Positions 62,456 to 64,000 of a stretch of 64,000 nucleotides of DNA are shown here, in pieces. Position numbers and translations under genes: made by a program. Each line of letters opens with the position of its first letter. Position 1 is the first letter of the stretch. Source of the DNA: Talpa occidentalis. Its lineage: Eukaryota; Chordata; Mammalia; Eulipotyphla; Talpidae. The DNA is taken from the NCBI RefSeq assembly GCF_014898055.3, contig NW_023605305.1, forward strand, positions 116,944,234-117,008,233, read 5' to 3'. Under the pieces are notes generated by a model. The model saw only the letters and a list, made by a program, of their open reading frames with translations. It was not told the DNA's origin and did not search any database.

Positions 62456-63809
62456 GGGTCCCGCGCAGCTGCGTGTCACTCTGAGGGAGGCGCGCCAGGG
62501 AGACAGAACCCCCCACCCCAGAGGAGGGCCAAGGAGGGCCCACCAGGCCAAGCCACCACCGAGGGGCCCTTGGAGCTGCTGGGCCAGACGGCCCCGCTCC
62601 CAGAAAGAGCCCAGCTGAGTGCCAGGACAGGCGCCCGGCGCCCTCGTCAGTCTTGCCCCCAGCCGGTCAGCTGGGGTTTGGTCTTGGGGTGGAGAAGCCG
62701 GCGTGGCCCTGGCGTGACCGAGGACGGGGCGCTGGCACCTCAGACATGGGGCTGAGTGTGAGAACCGGACGAGGGCGGCCCCTGCGCCCCGCTTCCCCCC
62801 CTAACACCAGGATTACAGCGTCTTCAGCTGCTGGGGTTGCTGTGAGCCGAGGGTCACAGACGCCCGCCGGGCGCAGCAAGCAGGACGCGTGCGCAGAGGC
62901 CAGAGTGCTGCCGTTGGTGGCCATTCAGAACCGAGCCAGAGCCAGGCCCACCAGCCAGCCCGGCCATGGTGCAGCCCAGCCCTTGCCTGCGGCCCACTGG
63001 GGTGGGCGCCCCCCCGCCTGGGTCCCAGAGCAGAGGGTGGGGGTAGGCGGGGGCGGGAGGGTGCACCAGGACTCCTTGAGCCCCAGCAGCTGCCCAGAGG
63101 CGCCAAGGTGGGGGGGGGGCTCCGCCACAGTCGCAGCCCCACTGGGAGGAGGATGCGCAAGGGGGGTGCAGGCTCTGGCTTCTGTGGGTAAAGCGAGTTC
63201 CATCACCCTCCAGCCACGGGCGAAAACAGAGGCCTCTCCCACCAGCAAGCTGCCGTCACTGTGGAGATGGGGCCTGCAGGGGTGGGCAAGCCCCCTCCTG
63301 GCGTCTGCGCCGAGCGCGTCCTACAGCCCCCCACACTCCGGAGGCCACGCTTCCGCCTGTGATGTCTAAGGTCGCCGGGCGCGCAGCGGGCTGAGGGGCT
63401 GAGCAGTTTGGGGGGCAGGATCTCACCACGTGCAGGGGCTGCAACCTACTCAAAAATTACCCTGAGCTTGGGGACGGCTTTGCAGGCGCGAGGGCACGGC
63501 CAACATGCCCCACTGGGCCAACATGCCCCGCCGGCCCGCTGATTTCATTCTGGGAATCTTTCTCACGACTCTTGTGCTGGCAAAGGTCGCTGCATCGCTG
63601 GGGTGATGGGAAGCTGGATGCTGGCTGCTCCGCCGTGAATGGCGCGCCCCGCGCCTCCCAAGGGTGGCAAAACGCGCGTGTCCATGTGCAGACACTCAGC
63701 GGCAGGGAGCCGGCCGGGACACGGGGGGCCGAGACCAGCTGCCTTTTAAGAACAAAACTTGGGCGTCCAGACACAGGACATAAGTGGAACCTGGACCCTG
63801 GCCCTAAAA
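62456..63809. other. Intergenic DNA after SLC36A2
   Basis: No gene seen. In other mammals SLC36A3 follows in this direction; none of its exons is visible here. Confidence 0.55.
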
Positions 63810-64000
63810 GGCCGGGCCAGGCCAGCTCTACAGGGGCCCAGATGGACACAGCAGGCCTAAGACGGCCACGGCACCTTCGGGAGACGTCACAGGGGGAAGA
63901 AAAGCGGCCTCGGGTTAGGCAAGGACTGCTCAGCCGGGACGCCACGGCACAATCCGTAGGAGAAATTACTAAACGGGGTCCATCAAAATTCAAACCCACG
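63810..64000 (+). mobile_element. LINE-1 ORF2 3'-region fragment (cut by window end)
   Basis: The order AGATGGAC..AG..CCTAA, then GGCAAGGACT, GCACAATCC and TCCATCAAAATT at conserved spacings resembles the C-terminal part of mammalian L1 ORF2, though the segment is unusually CpG-rich. Recognition is by eye; the upstream limit is uncertain. Confidence 0.55.

Overview
This is a vertebrate nuclear window: intron-split genes with GT-AG junctions, CpG islands, tRNA-derived SINEs, retroviral LTR debris and a LINE fragment. Gene content and order, FAT2 (+), SLC36A1 (-), SLC36A2 (+), match the mammalian block on human 5q33.1. FAT2 and SLC36A1 converge at their 3' ends, and SLC36A1 and SLC36A2 diverge from their 5' ends. 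The gene identities are secure. The species is not; the SINE family and the compact introns suggest a laurasiatherian mammal, possibly a bat, but that is a guess.

Layout. 1-17285: the 3' part of FAT2, fifteen coding exons giving the C-terminal 2,467 residues (late cadherin repeats, laminin G, two EGF modules, one membrane helix, cytoplasmic tail), then a 3'UTR with AATAAA. 17286-30157: a gene-free interval with two SINEs, LTR fragments of at least two kinds, decayed gammaretrovirus-like gag and protease remnants, an AT-rich island and a repeat pair. 30158-42200: complete SLC36A1 on the minus strand, ten coding exons (476 codons) plus a probable noncoding first exon in a CpG island with E-box, ETS and NRF1-type sites. 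42201-50213: intergenic, with two SINEs, minisatellites and an unexplained CpG-rich block at 46.9-48.5 kb. 50214-62456: complete SLC36A2 on the plus strand, ten coding exons (485 codons), 3'UTR with AATAAA. 62457-64000: intergenic, ending in a LINE-1 ORF2-like fragment.

The two SLC36 genes are proton-coupled small amino-acid transporters (PAT1, lysosomal and apical; PAT2, high affinity, kidney and muscle in other mammals). Nine of their ten coding exons have identical lengths and phases, as expected of tandem inverted duplicates. The most striking observation is a 150-bp stretch of their last exons that is identical at every base, including all synonymous sites, with sharply higher divergence on both sides. 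This looks like recent gene conversion between inverted paralogues 30 kb apart. I found no CRISPR array, prokaryote-type system or clearly new protein family here.
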